A DNA stretch of 64,000 nucleotides from JBCDJG01 sp038748065. GTDB taxonomy: Bacteria; Pseudomonadota; Gammaproteobacteria; Pseudomonadales; Halieaceae. This document shows, one piece after another, positions 52,113-59,766 of this stretch (position 1 is its first letter; each line of letters opens with the position of its first letter). The DNA is taken from assembly GCA_038748065.1 (NCBI GenBank), contig JBCDJG010000018.1, forward strand, positions 25,673-89,672, written 5' to 3'. A program made the translations under genes and the position numbers. Under the pieces are notes generated by a model. It ran no database searches, had not been told where the DNA came from, and saw only the letters and a list, made by a program, of their open reading frames with translations.

Positions 52113-53141
52113 TCAAGACTCCCAATTGAGAATGACCTTGGAGGCCTCTCCACTGTTCATAACGTCAAAGCCGAGCTGAAACTCGGAGTAGGGAAGGCGG
52201 TGGGTGATGACCGGCGCGATGTCCAGGCCGGAATCGATCATGACGGACATCTTGTACCAGGTTTCGTACATTTCACGGCCATAGATGCCCTTCAGTGTCA
52301 GCATATTAAAGATCACCTTGTTCCAATCGATCGCGGTGTCCTCGCCGGGGATGCCCAGAATTGACACCTTGCCGCCATGACACATGTTGTCGATGAGCGC
52401 GTTAAACGCGGCTGGGTTGCCGGACATCTCAAGGCCGACATCGAAACCCTCAACCATGCCCAGTTCCCGCTGCACGTCTTCAAGGTTTTCCTGGCTAACG
52501 TTTACGGTCCGCGTCGCGCCCAACCGGGCGGCGCGCTGCAGCCGGCTATCAATCACATCGGTAATGACCACGTGTCGCGCGCCAGCGTGGCGGCAGACTG
52601 CCGCCGCCATGGCACCGATCGGGCCGGCACCCGTGATCAGTACGTCCTCGCCAAGCAGGTCAAACTGCAGGGCCGTGTGCACCGCGTTGCCAAGAGGGTC
52701 GAAGAGAGAGGCGATATCGAGATCGATCCCGGGCCTGTGCTCCCAGACATTGGACATGGGCAAGGCCAGGTACTCAGCAAAGGCACCCGGGCGATCCACG
52801 CCGATGCCGGAGGTTTGGCGACAGAGATGGCGTCGACCGGCCATGCAGTTGCGGCAGCGTCCACAGACCACGTGGCCCTCGCCAGAGACGATCTGGCCGG
52901 GCCTGAAGTCATTGACGTTGGCACCTACGTCGACAACTTCACCGACAAATTCATGGCCTACGGTCATCGGCACGGGGATGGTGGCTTGCGCCCACTTGTC
53001 CCAGTTGTAGATGTGCATGTCGGTACCGCATATGGCGGTGCGCTTGATCTTGATGAGGACATCGTTGATACCGGGTTCCGGCTCCGGCACGTCCTCCATC
53101 CAAAGGCCCTGGCTGGCCTCGCGTTTAACCAGTGCTTTCAT
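52113..53141 (-). CDS. tdh: L-threonine 3-dehydrogenase Tdh
   Basis: NAD- and zinc-dependent oxidation of L-threonine to 2-amino-3-ketobutyrate. The 342-residue protein has the catalytic zinc Cys-Gly-Thr in KRTAICGTDMHIYNWDKW, the structural zinc cluster VVCGRCRNCMAGRRHLCRQT, and GAGPIGAMAAAVCRHAGA. ATG at 53141 matches E. coli better than 53153. The stop is followed by kbl. The promoter lies within the operator-like region shared with the XRE regulator. Confidence 0.96.
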   Translation of the reverse strand: MKALVKREASQGLWMEDVPEPEPGINDVLIKIKRTAICGTDMHIYNWDKWAQATIPVPMTVGHEFVGEVVDVGANVNDFRPGQIVSGEGHVVCGRCRNCMAGRRHLCRQTSGIGVDRPGAFAEYLALPMSNVWEHRPGIDLDIASLFDPLGNAVHTALQFDLLGEDVLITGAGPIGAMAAAVCRHAGARHVVITDVIDSRLQRAARLGATRTVNVSQENLEDVQRELGMVEGFDVGLEMSGNPAAFNALIDNMCHGGKVSILGIPGEDTAIDWNKVIFNMLTLKGIYGREMYETWYKMSVMIDSGLDIAPVITHRLPYSEFQLGFDVMNSGEASKVILNWES

Positions 53142-53170
53142 AACGTCTTTCACTATGATGGATAGAATTC

Positions 53171-53222
53171 CGCTATACTAGACGGGCATCTTTCGTTATA
53201 CAAGAAAAATATCCGTTATATT
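53171..53222. promoter_or_regulatory. tdh promoter and direct-repeat operator shared with XRE gene
   Basis: On the minus strand TTGTAT (53203-53198) and TAGTAT (53180-53175) are 17 bases apart, a good tdh promoter. Three copies of a CGYTATA element start at 53171, 53194 and 53214 on the plus strand; two overlap the tdh -35 and -10. Likely the operator of the divergent XRE regulator. Confidence 0.55.
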
Positions 53223-53229
53223 GGAGAAA

Positions 53230-53301
53230 GTTCCATGGTAAAGGAGGGAGAGCGTTCCATGGCAAAGGAGGGAGATAGTTCCATGGCAAAGGCTGATGAG
53301 A
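53230..53301. repeat. 24-bp repeat carrying SD and start codons of the XRE gene
   Basis: Three units starting at 53230, 53254 and 53278. Each has GTTCCATGG; the first two also carry AAAGGAGGGAGA. The result is three in-frame ATGs (53235, 53259, 53283), each preceded by a Shine-Dalgarno-like stretch. Confidence 0.85.
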
Positions 53302-53861
53302 AGTCGGACCCGGCGGCCCTGAGACTGGGGGAGCGTGTTATCGAGCTACGCCAGCGCAGCGGCTTCACGCTTGACCAACTGGCCTCCGCCTCGGGGGTTT
53401 CGCGCTCCATGCTGAGCCAGATTGAGCGCGGTCAGGCCAATCCCACCCTGGCTGTGACATTCCGCATCGCGCAGGCCTTCGGTTTGAGCATTGGCGAGCT
53501 GGTGGATGATCCCTCTGCGGGCTCCAGCATCGAGGTGATACGGGGTAGTGATCCGGGTTACCTGTTTCGCGACGATGAGGATTGCCAGATTCGCACGCTG
53601 TCGCCCCTGCATATGGAAAAGAACATGGAGTTCTATGAGGTGGTGCTGGGGCCCGGCGGCGAACTCGTCAGCTCACCGCACTTTGAGGGAACTCGCGAGC
53701 TGTTGACGGTGGCCAGTGGCAGTGCGCGGGTGGTTTCCGGAGGCAGTGAGTCCATTTTGGACGCCGGTGACTCCGCGCACTACCGCGCCGACCTGGAACA
53801 CACCATCAGCGCAACGGGGGAGCAGGGGCTGCGCGCCTACCTTGTCGTGACCTATCGCTAG
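53235..53861 (+). CDS. XRE family regulator with C-terminal cupin
   Basis: A 208-residue repressor/activator: lambda-type HTH (about 35-88, LDQLASASGVSRSMLSQIER) and a cupin effector domain (about 115-205). Divergent from tdh-kbl with repeat-rich DNA between them, so it most likely controls threonine catabolism. The 5' end carries a 24-bp repeat that gives three possible starts (53235, 53259, 53283); the core protein needs only the last. Proteins of this class often bind small metabolites; the ligand here may be threonine or glycine, by inference. Confidence 0.88.
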   Translation: MVKEGERSMAKEGDSSMAKADEKSDPAALRLGERVIELRQRSGFTLDQLASASGVSRSMLSQIERGQANPTLAVTFRIAQAFGLSIGELVDDPSAGSSIEVIRGSDPGYLFRDDEDCQIRTLSPLHMEKNMEFYEVVLGPGGELVSSPHFEGTRELLTVASGSARVVSGGSESILDAGDSAHYRADLEHTISATGEQGLRAYLVVTYR

Positions 53862-53884
53862 AGCAGGGCGCTTATTCCTTGAGG

Positions 53885-54283
53885 CTAGCCAAGGCTCATG
53901 TGGACAGCTTCAATTTTGTTGCCCCAGGGGTCGAGCAGGAAGGCTGCGTAGTAGTCAGGCGTATAGGGGCGTGCCCCCGGCGGGCCATCACAGGTGCCCC
54001 CGGCGGAGACCCCAGCCCTGTGGAAGCCGTCGACCGCGTCTCGCGTGGGTGCGATGAAGGCAAAGTGGGAGCCGTTGCCTGCCGTGGGCGACGCCTGGTC
54101 GAAGGGCAATTGCACCCAGAACTCCGGGAACTGCTTGCCGTAGGCGATGCCGAAGGCCTCGGAAAATTGTCGACTGGCACCCAGCGGGGCAAGCACAGCA
54201 TCGTAAAACTCACCCGCTGCCGTTACGTCATCTACACCCACCGAGACGTGGTGCATGATGGAGGGATTGTCGTTCTCTGCCAT
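53885..54283 (-). CDS. VOC/glyoxalase family protein
   Basis: A 132-residue vicinal-oxygen-chelate protein (two beta-alpha-beta-beta-beta units). It starts with MHHVSVGVDDVTAAGEFYDA and ends with FLLDPWGNKIEAV, the family signature. Possible roles include resistance or dioxygenase activity; the substrate is not known. Convergent with the XRE gene; 38 bases after the ppnN stop on the minus strand, so it may be co-transcribed with ppnN. Confidence 0.82.
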   Translation of the reverse strand: MAENDNPSIMHHVSVGVDDVTAAGEFYDAVLAPLGASRQFSEAFGIAYGKQFPEFWVQLPFDQASPTAGNGSHFAFIAPTRDAVDGFHRAGVSAGGTCDGPPGARPYTPDYYAAFLLDPWGNKIEAVHMSLG

Positions 54284-54321
54284 GGTGCGCTAACTCTCTC
54301 GTCACTCAAACAGCCAGCAGT

Positions 54322-55689
54322 CTAACAGGCGATCTCGAAACAGGGTTTATAGCTCGCGGCATCTATTTTCATTCGGCCCTGCTGCATGAAGGTCTGCAAC
54401 AGCGCCTCCAGCGCGGTGATCACCTCGGGGTCGCCATGAAGCTGAAAGGGCCCCTTTTCCTGCACTGCGCGGATGCCGTCCTCCTTGACGTTGCCCGCCA
54501 CGATGCCCGAGAAGGCCTTGCGAAGTTCGCAGGTCAGCTCGAAAACCGACTGCTCGCGGTGCAGTTGCAGAGCCGCCATGTTCTCGTGGCTGGGTACGAA
54601 GGGCGTTTGCAGTTCCAGCGGAATGCGCAGACCCCAGTTGTAGCTGAATGACTCTTGCACGCGCAGGCGATGGCGACGCACGTCTTTCGCCTGATTGCGC
54701 AGCCGGCGAGCCACCTCCCGTGCCTCACCGGAAAAGATTTCGTAGTAGCTTGCGACATCATCACCCAGCAGGCTGCGCAAGAAACGGTCAATGTGCTGAA
54801 AATAGTCGCTACTTGACTCGGGGGCAGCCATCAGCAGCGGCAGCGGTATACCGCTATTATCGGGGTGCATTCGTATGGAGAGCAGATACAGGATCTCCTC
54901 TGCGGTGCCCACGCCACCCGGAAAGACAATAACGCCGTGAGCGAGCCGCACAAAGGCTTCAAGACGTTTCTCAATGTCCGGCAGGATGACCAGCTCATTG
55001 ACAATCGGGTTGGGCGATTCCGCCGCGATGATGCCCGGCTCGGTGACGCCGACGAAGCGGGGGTTACCGCTGAACTGTTTGGCATGACCGATGGCTGCGC
55101 CCTTCATTGGGCCCTTCATCGCGCCGGGGCCGCAGCCGGTAGCGATATCAAAGCCCCGCAGGCCAAGCTCGTAGCCCACCTCCTTGGTGTATTCATACTC
55201 GATGCGAGAGATAGAGTGGCCGCCCCAGCAAACAACCAGGCGCGGACGCACATTGCTGCGCACGACTTCTGCGTGACGTAGTATGCGGAAAACCGCGTCC
55301 ATGATGCCGCTCTCGGAGCTGAGGTCCAGACGCCGCCGCTCCACCAGCTCATGATGCACGTAGACGATATCGCGCAGTGCAGAGAACACCTGGTTGCGGA
55401 TGCCGAGAATCATGCTGCCGTCGACGAAGGCGCGGGCCGGCGCGTTGTAGAGTTCGAGACGCAGGCCGCGAGGCTCTGGAATAACTTTCAGGTCGAAGTC
55501 GCTGAATGCCTCCATCATTTGCGCCGTATCGTCTGACTCCGCGCCCGAGTTAAGTACCGCCAGGGCGCACTGCCGAAACAAGCGGTGCACTTCTTCTTCG
55601 GTGTTGGCAAGGCTCGCCATTTCCCGCTGGGACAGAAGATCCAGGCTCTGCGCTGGCCGGATTGAGGCATAGGGAATGGACTCGGACAT
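54322..55689 (-). CDS. ppnN: Pyrimidine/purine nucleotide 5'-monophosphate nucleosidase PpnN (YgdH)
   Basis: Cleaves nucleoside 5'-monophosphates to base and ribose 5-phosphate; in E. coli it is controlled by (p)ppGpp. The 455-residue LOG-family protein has CWGGHSISRIEYEYTKEVGY and the active-site LOG motif PGGVGTAEEIL, plus C-terminal extension typical of PpnN. ATG at 55689 (MSESIPYASIRPAQSL) is the family start; a longer frame runs into the divergent methyltransferase gene. Divergent from that methyltransferase. Confidence 0.93.
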   Translation of the reverse strand: MSESIPYASIRPAQSLDLLSQREMASLANTEEEVHRLFRQCALAVLNSGAESDDTAQMMEAFSDFDLKVIPEPRGLRLELYNAPARAFVDGSMILGIRNQVFSALRDIVYVHHELVERRRLDLSSESGIMDAVFRILRHAEVVRSNVRPRLVVCWGGHSISRIEYEYTKEVGYELGLRGFDIATGCGPGAMKGPMKGAAIGHAKQFSGNPRFVGVTEPGIIAAESPNPIVNELVILPDIEKRLEAFVRLAHGVIVFPGGVGTAEEILYLLSIRMHPDNSGIPLPLLMAAPESSSDYFQHIDRFLRSLLGDDVASYYEIFSGEAREVARRLRNQAKDVRRHRLRVQESFSYNWGLRIPLELQTPFVPSHENMAALQLHREQSVFELTCELRKAFSGIVAGNVKEDGIRAVQEKGPFQLHGDPEVITALEALLQTFMQQGRMKIDAASYKPCFEIAC

Positions 55690-55791
55690 GCGCTGCTTCC
55701 TGTTGATGTCTGTTGCGAGTATAGCGCGGTGCGCGCTGTGCACCCCGCTGCGACGCAGAGCAGCGCAACAAAGCGTGCTAGAGTGCGCCGC

Positions 55792-56439
55792 ATGAGCAGC
55801 GAGGACATAATCCAATTGCAAAGCGCCTATGTCGAGCGGATGCGCACGGCGCCCAGCGTCTCGAGCTTTGAGTATGAAAGCCTTGACCTGCTGGTACATC
55901 CCGGTGTGTTTCCGCCCTATGTAGATGGCGTGTTGGTGGCTGACACGATACGTGTGGCACCCGGAGAACGCTGGCTGGACGCCTGCACCGGTAGTGGCCT
56001 TATCGGTCTGGTAGCTGCCTCTCGAGGAGCTCAGGTTACCGTTACCGACATTAATCCGCGGGCGGTCGACAACGCGCTGGAAAATGCCGAAAAACTGGGC
56101 ATCAGGGAGCAGTTTAGCGGCGCCGTGGCAGATGTGTTCCCGCCACCCGATACGCCCTACGATGTCATCACCATCAACCCGCCGTACTCGGATCATGCCG
56201 CGTGCGACCTTATTGAGCGCTCCGTGTGGGACCCAGGCAACCAGGTGTTGTACCGCTTTCTGGCGGGCCTGCCAGACTATCTGGCGCAGGGCGGCCGAGC
56301 GTATTTGGGCTGGGCCGACTTTGCGAACCTATCGCTGGTAGCGTTATGCTGTAAAGAACGCGGCATTGAAGCGCGTATCACGGCCCGCAGGCGTGATGAG
56401 CACAGTGAGTTCGTGGTGTTTGAATTGGCGATCACCTGA
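55792..56439 (+). CDS. Class I methyltransferase with NPPY motif
   Basis: A 215-residue N- or O-methyltransferase of the small-domain (MTS) type. Motifs: LDACTGSGLIGLVAASRGAQ (SAM), VTDINPRAVDNALENA and ITINPPYSDH, the NPPY of HemK-, RsmC- and related enzymes that methylate amides or bases. ATG at 55792 fits the family. Divergent from ppnN; the TonB receptor starts 75 bases later. Target unknown. Confidence 0.82.
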   Translation: MSSEDIIQLQSAYVERMRTAPSVSSFEYESLDLLVHPGVFPPYVDGVLVADTIRVAPGERWLDACTGSGLIGLVAASRGAQVTVTDINPRAVDNALENAEKLGIREQFSGAVADVFPPPDTPYDVITINPPYSDHAACDLIERSVWDPGNQVLYRFLAGLPDYLAQGGRAYLGWADFANLSLVALCCKERGIEARITARRRDEHSEFVVFELAIT

Positions 56440-56514
56440 GCCGCTGTAATATGCTGTAACACTTGACGCGCTACACTGGCGGCAGGTTAACGCGAAAATC
56501 AAGGAATTATAAGA

Positions 56515-58821
56515 ATGAAAACGAGCTTAAGTCGGTGGCTGGCTGCTACCACGGTAGCGGGAGCGGTCGGGACTCCGGCCCTGGCCCAGAACCCATTGGA
56601 AGAAGTGATCGTAACGGCGCAGAAGCGGGAGCAGAGTGCGCAAGATGTGCCCCTGTCAATCACTGCCTATGGCTCGGACTTTCTCGATGACGTTGGCATT
56701 GAAGGCTTTGAGCGCCTGTCGGCCTTTGTGCCGGGCCTGGTGGTACAGGAGCAAAGCGCCAACAACCCGGCTTTCGTGATTCGCGGTATCACCTCAGATT
56801 CCGGTAGTGCACAGCAGCAGGCACGGGTTTCGGTGTACCAGGACGGCATCGATATCTCGCGCTCTCGAGGCGCGGTGGTTGAGCTCTTTGATATTAATCG
56901 GGTGGAGGTCGTAAAAGGCCCCCAGGCAACCCTGTTCGGCTCGGCGGCGAGCGTCGGGGCGATTAGCGTCATATCGAACAAGCCCACCGACGAGTTCGAG
57001 GGCAACCTGCGCATCGGCGTGGGCAATTACGACGAGCTGAAGTTCAGTGGCGCGGTATCTGGCGCTTTGCTGGGGGATAAGCTGCGTGGAAGGTTGGCCT
57101 TCGTTAGCAATGAGCGCGACGGCTATATCGAAAATATCGATGGGTCCTCGCGCTCGCAGCGCCCAGGAGGACCTGGCGCCGAAGACTTGCAGGGCAAAGA
57201 CACGCAGTCTGTACGCCTGATTCTGGACTCTCGTCCGGTAGATGAATTGCTGATTGAGTTTATTGCACAGTACCAGGAAGACACGCCGCCGGGCACGGCC
57301 TTCAAAAGTGCGATCCTCTCGCCCACCGTTGGCGATACCGACCCGTGGACTGACGCTGAGTTGGGGCCAACGGGTTCGCGCCGCTCCGATTTCCTGGATG
57401 GGCGCCTCGGCCTTGAGCGCGAGGTGGAGAGCTATACGCTGACGGCGGTCTGGGACGTGAACGATGTGTGGAGCGTAACGGGGATTGGCAACTACCGCGA
57501 GTTCGACTCCTACGAGATATTTGACGCGGATGGCTCCTGGTCGAATCTCTTCCAGGCGGCGGAAGACGCCGAAGGCGACCAGTGGAGCCTGGAACTACGT
57601 GCCAACTTTGACAACGGTGACCGTTGGCTCGGCTTTATTGGTGCCAGTGTTTTCGAAGAGGATGGTTTCCAACGCGCCCCCTCCGAGGGTGATCAAGCTG
57701 TACTGTCAGCTATTGCCTTTGGCTGCATTCTCGATGACTGCGACGCCGACGAGGCGCGGGCCCTGCTGCAGACGCCGGAGAGTGGCCAGCAGTTTGAGGC
57801 CGAGTTTACCAACTTCGGTGAAACCACGGCTTACTCTGTATATGCCGATGTGACTTATCAGGCGACCGATCGACTGGCGGCCACACTCGGTGGCCGCTAC
57901 GTAATTAATGAGCGCAAGTCCGGCTACGCCTCCACCAGTAACTTTTTTATCGCTCAGATTAATTTCGGTGAGACGGGTAACGAGGTTATCGAAAGTGATA
58001 CGGAGGACTTCGACGCCTTTCTGCCGAGACTGGTACTTGATTATGATGCGACCGATAGCACCAAGGTCTACTTCAATCTGGGGCGCGGCCACTCACCGGA
58101 GGTTGTGGAAGTTGGGCCTGATCCCAACGCGAGCGGCCTGGGCGCGCCGGACATCGTGACCACTATTATTCCCGAGGAAACGGTCGATAGCGCCGAATTG
58201 GGCTTCAAGTCGGAGCTGATGGACGGCAGTTTGTTCCTGGAGGGCAGTATTTTCTACCAGCTCTACAACGACTTCCAAACCTCCATCGTCGATGACCTGC
58301 AGACGCGCACGGTGACCGTAGATGAAGCGACGATGCAGGGCATCGAATTTGCGGTGAACTTTGCGCCCAACGAAAGTTGGTTCACATTTTTCAACGTCGC
58401 ATTGATTGATGCCGAGTTGGAGAATGATGATCTCGACGACGATACAGTTAATTTTGACGGCAATAAATTCCGGCTGCAGCCGGAGACATCCATCTCTGCC
58501 GGCGTGCGCTATAGCTTCGAGGCGCTTGCGGGCTTCATGGACCTCGGCCTATACGGCGATTACCGCAGCAGCGTGTTCTTCGAGGAAGACAATGCACCAG
58601 CTTCGGGTGTCGACATTGAACAGGACGGTTATGACCTGTGGTCGATAAGAGCCGGTTGGCTGAGTCAGGATGAGCGTTTCCAGGTACGCCTGTACGTCAA
58701 CAACCTGTTTGACGAGGAGTACACGATTGACGGGGGTAACACCGGCGCCGATCTTGGCTCGCCAACCTTTATCGCTGGCCCGCCCCGGCTCTACGGTGGC
58801 GATGTGGCTTGGTACTTCTAG
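56515..58821 (+). CDS. TonB-dependent receptor
   Basis: A 768-residue outer-membrane transporter with a signal peptide (LAATTVAGAVGTPALAQ), TonB box EEVIVTAQKRE, plug with DVPLSITAYGSDFL and VEVVKGPQATLFGSAASVGA, and a barrel ending in DVAWYF. One extracellular loop has a closely spaced FGCILDDCD pair that could form a disulphide. The class is the IroN/CirA-like or generic TonB-receptor group; the ligand is unknown. Convergent with the expansin-like gene. AAGGA is 9 bases upstream of the ATG. Confidence 0.92.
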   Translation: MKTSLSRWLAATTVAGAVGTPALAQNPLEEVIVTAQKREQSAQDVPLSITAYGSDFLDDVGIEGFERLSAFVPGLVVQEQSANNPAFVIRGITSDSGSAQQQARVSVYQDGIDISRSRGAVVELFDINRVEVVKGPQATLFGSAASVGAISVISNKPTDEFEGNLRIGVGNYDELKFSGAVSGALLGDKLRGRLAFVSNERDGYIENIDGSSRSQRPGGPGAEDLQGKDTQSVRLILDSRPVDELLIEFIAQYQEDTPPGTAFKSAILSPTVGDTDPWTDAELGPTGSRRSDFLDGRLGLEREVESYTLTAVWDVNDVWSVTGIGNYREFDSYEIFDADGSWSNLFQAAEDAEGDQWSLELRANFDNGDRWLGFIGASVFEEDGFQRAPSEGDQAVLSAIAFGCILDDCDADEARALLQTPESGQQFEAEFTNFGETTAYSVYADVTYQATDRLAATLGGRYVINERKSGYASTSNFFIAQINFGETGNEVIESDTEDFDAFLPRLVLDYDATDSTKVYFNLGRGHSPEVVEVGPDPNASGLGAPDIVTTIIPEETVDSAELGFKSELMDGSLFLEGSIFYQLYNDFQTSIVDDLQTRTVTVDEATMQGIEFAVNFAPNESWFTFFNVALIDAELENDDLDDDTVNFDGNKFRLQPETSISAGVRYSFEALAGFMDLGLYGDYRSSVFFEEDNAPASGVDIEQDGYDLWSIRAGWLSQDERFQVRLYVNNLFDEEYTIDGGNTGADLGSPTFIAGPPRLYGGDVAWYF

Positions 58822-58851
58822 TATCGAGCCTCACCGTACTTGATCCAGGCC

Positions 58852-59670
58852 TCAAAACTGGACGCCGCTGTCCACTTTGCCGTTATAAGTGTTGATTACG
58901 TTGTCCACGGCTGGGAGCAACGCACCACCACCATCCTCCGTGGTGAAACGGATGTCCAGCGGCAAGGTATAGGGCGTCCCGACCTCTTTGAGGATCCAGG
59001 AGGTGGCCACCTGCTCGAAATCTGCGTCAACCCACTGCCCGCTTGGCGTACGTAGCTCTACTCGGTTGATGCGCAGATTCGAGAAACGAACCAACAGTTG
59101 AATGAAAAACGCGTTGGAACCGGCCAGGATATCGACCTCAATGTTGGTGTCGTAGTCGCCTTTTATCCGGCGGAGTTCCCCGTCCAGCGTGCCGCTGCCG
59201 TTCGGGGTCAGCGCGTCGTAGACCGCCGTGCTTAAATCCAGCCAGTCGCCTGCGCATTCGGGGCAAGAGTCCACGACCACAGCCTGGACTTTCCCCTCAG
59301 TGCAGGTTTCACCGCCGCTGACCTGCGTATTCGGTCCGTCTTTGCACTCGAGTTCGTAAACGTCGCCGCAGGCCAGGCCGCCCTCCCAGCGGGCTGGCCC
59401 AGCCGCTACGGCGAAAACGCCATAGTTGGGGAAGGGCATGCCGTCCCATCGACAGGCCCCATCTGCGCCCGTGCCAAAGCGGGTGAAGAAGGCGGGCTTG
59501 GCATCTTCCAGAGGAGTTACGCCATCACCCTCGTCCTGCCGGTAGGTCGCGTAGCGCCAGGGTGGCTTGGTGTAGTTGGCTTCTTCCTGAGCGATCCCGC
59601 CGGTGGCCGAAGTGCCCAAAACCAGGAAGAAGAAGCTGGCAAGAAATCCTGTACTGAAAGGCCGCATCAT
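58852..59670 (-). CDS. Bacterial expansin-like protein (DPBB plus CBM63-like domain)
   Basis: A 272-residue secreted protein of the expansin type, which loosens cellulose or peptidoglycan-bound glycans without hydrolysis. Signal peptide (FLASFFFLVLGTSATGGIAQ), then a DPBB domain with VVVDSCPECAGDWLDLSTAV (catalytic-type Asp and the DSCPxC pattern) and TLDGELRRIKGDYD. The C-terminal region (about 165-272) resembles a CBM63, e.g. IQLLVRFSNLRINRVELRTP. Bacterial expansins are mostly known from plant-associated bacteria and are rarer in marine ones. Possible start at 59670 or 59667. The start is preceded by a hairpin (see repeat at 59678). Confidence 0.78.
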   Translation of the reverse strand: MMRPFSTGFLASFFFLVLGTSATGGIAQEEANYTKPPWRYATYRQDEGDGVTPLEDAKPAFFTRFGTGADGACRWDGMPFPNYGVFAVAAGPARWEGGLACGDVYELECKDGPNTQVSGGETCTEGKVQAVVVDSCPECAGDWLDLSTAVYDALTPNGSGTLDGELRRIKGDYDTNIEVDILAGSNAFFIQLLVRFSNLRINRVELRTPSGQWVDADFEQVATSWILKEVGTPYTLPLDIRFTTEDGGGALLPAVDNVINTYNGKVDSGVQF

Positions 59671-59677
59671 AGTGGTC

Positions 59678-59716
59678 CTCTTCGGTATGCTTCAGGTATT
59701 AAACCTCGCCGAAGAG
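59678..59716. repeat. Inverted repeat overlapping the expansin gene ribosome binding site
   Basis: CTCTTCGG (59678-59685) and CCGAAGAG (59709-59716) pair perfectly over 8 bp, with an inner AGGT/ACCT pair (59694-59706). On the minus-strand RNA the 3' arm overlaps AGAGGA, the likely Shine-Dalgarno 5 bases before the ATG at 59670. Could hide the ribosome site. Confidence 0.55.
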
Positions 59717-59766
59717 AGGAGCACAAACAGCTTTTATAGTTTTCCCACGCGAGTCTAACTCAAACC

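Noticed and set aside
52377..53165. 262-codon plus-strand frame opposite tdh
   Set aside because: Antisense to Tdh with its complete zinc motifs; no protein-like motif.
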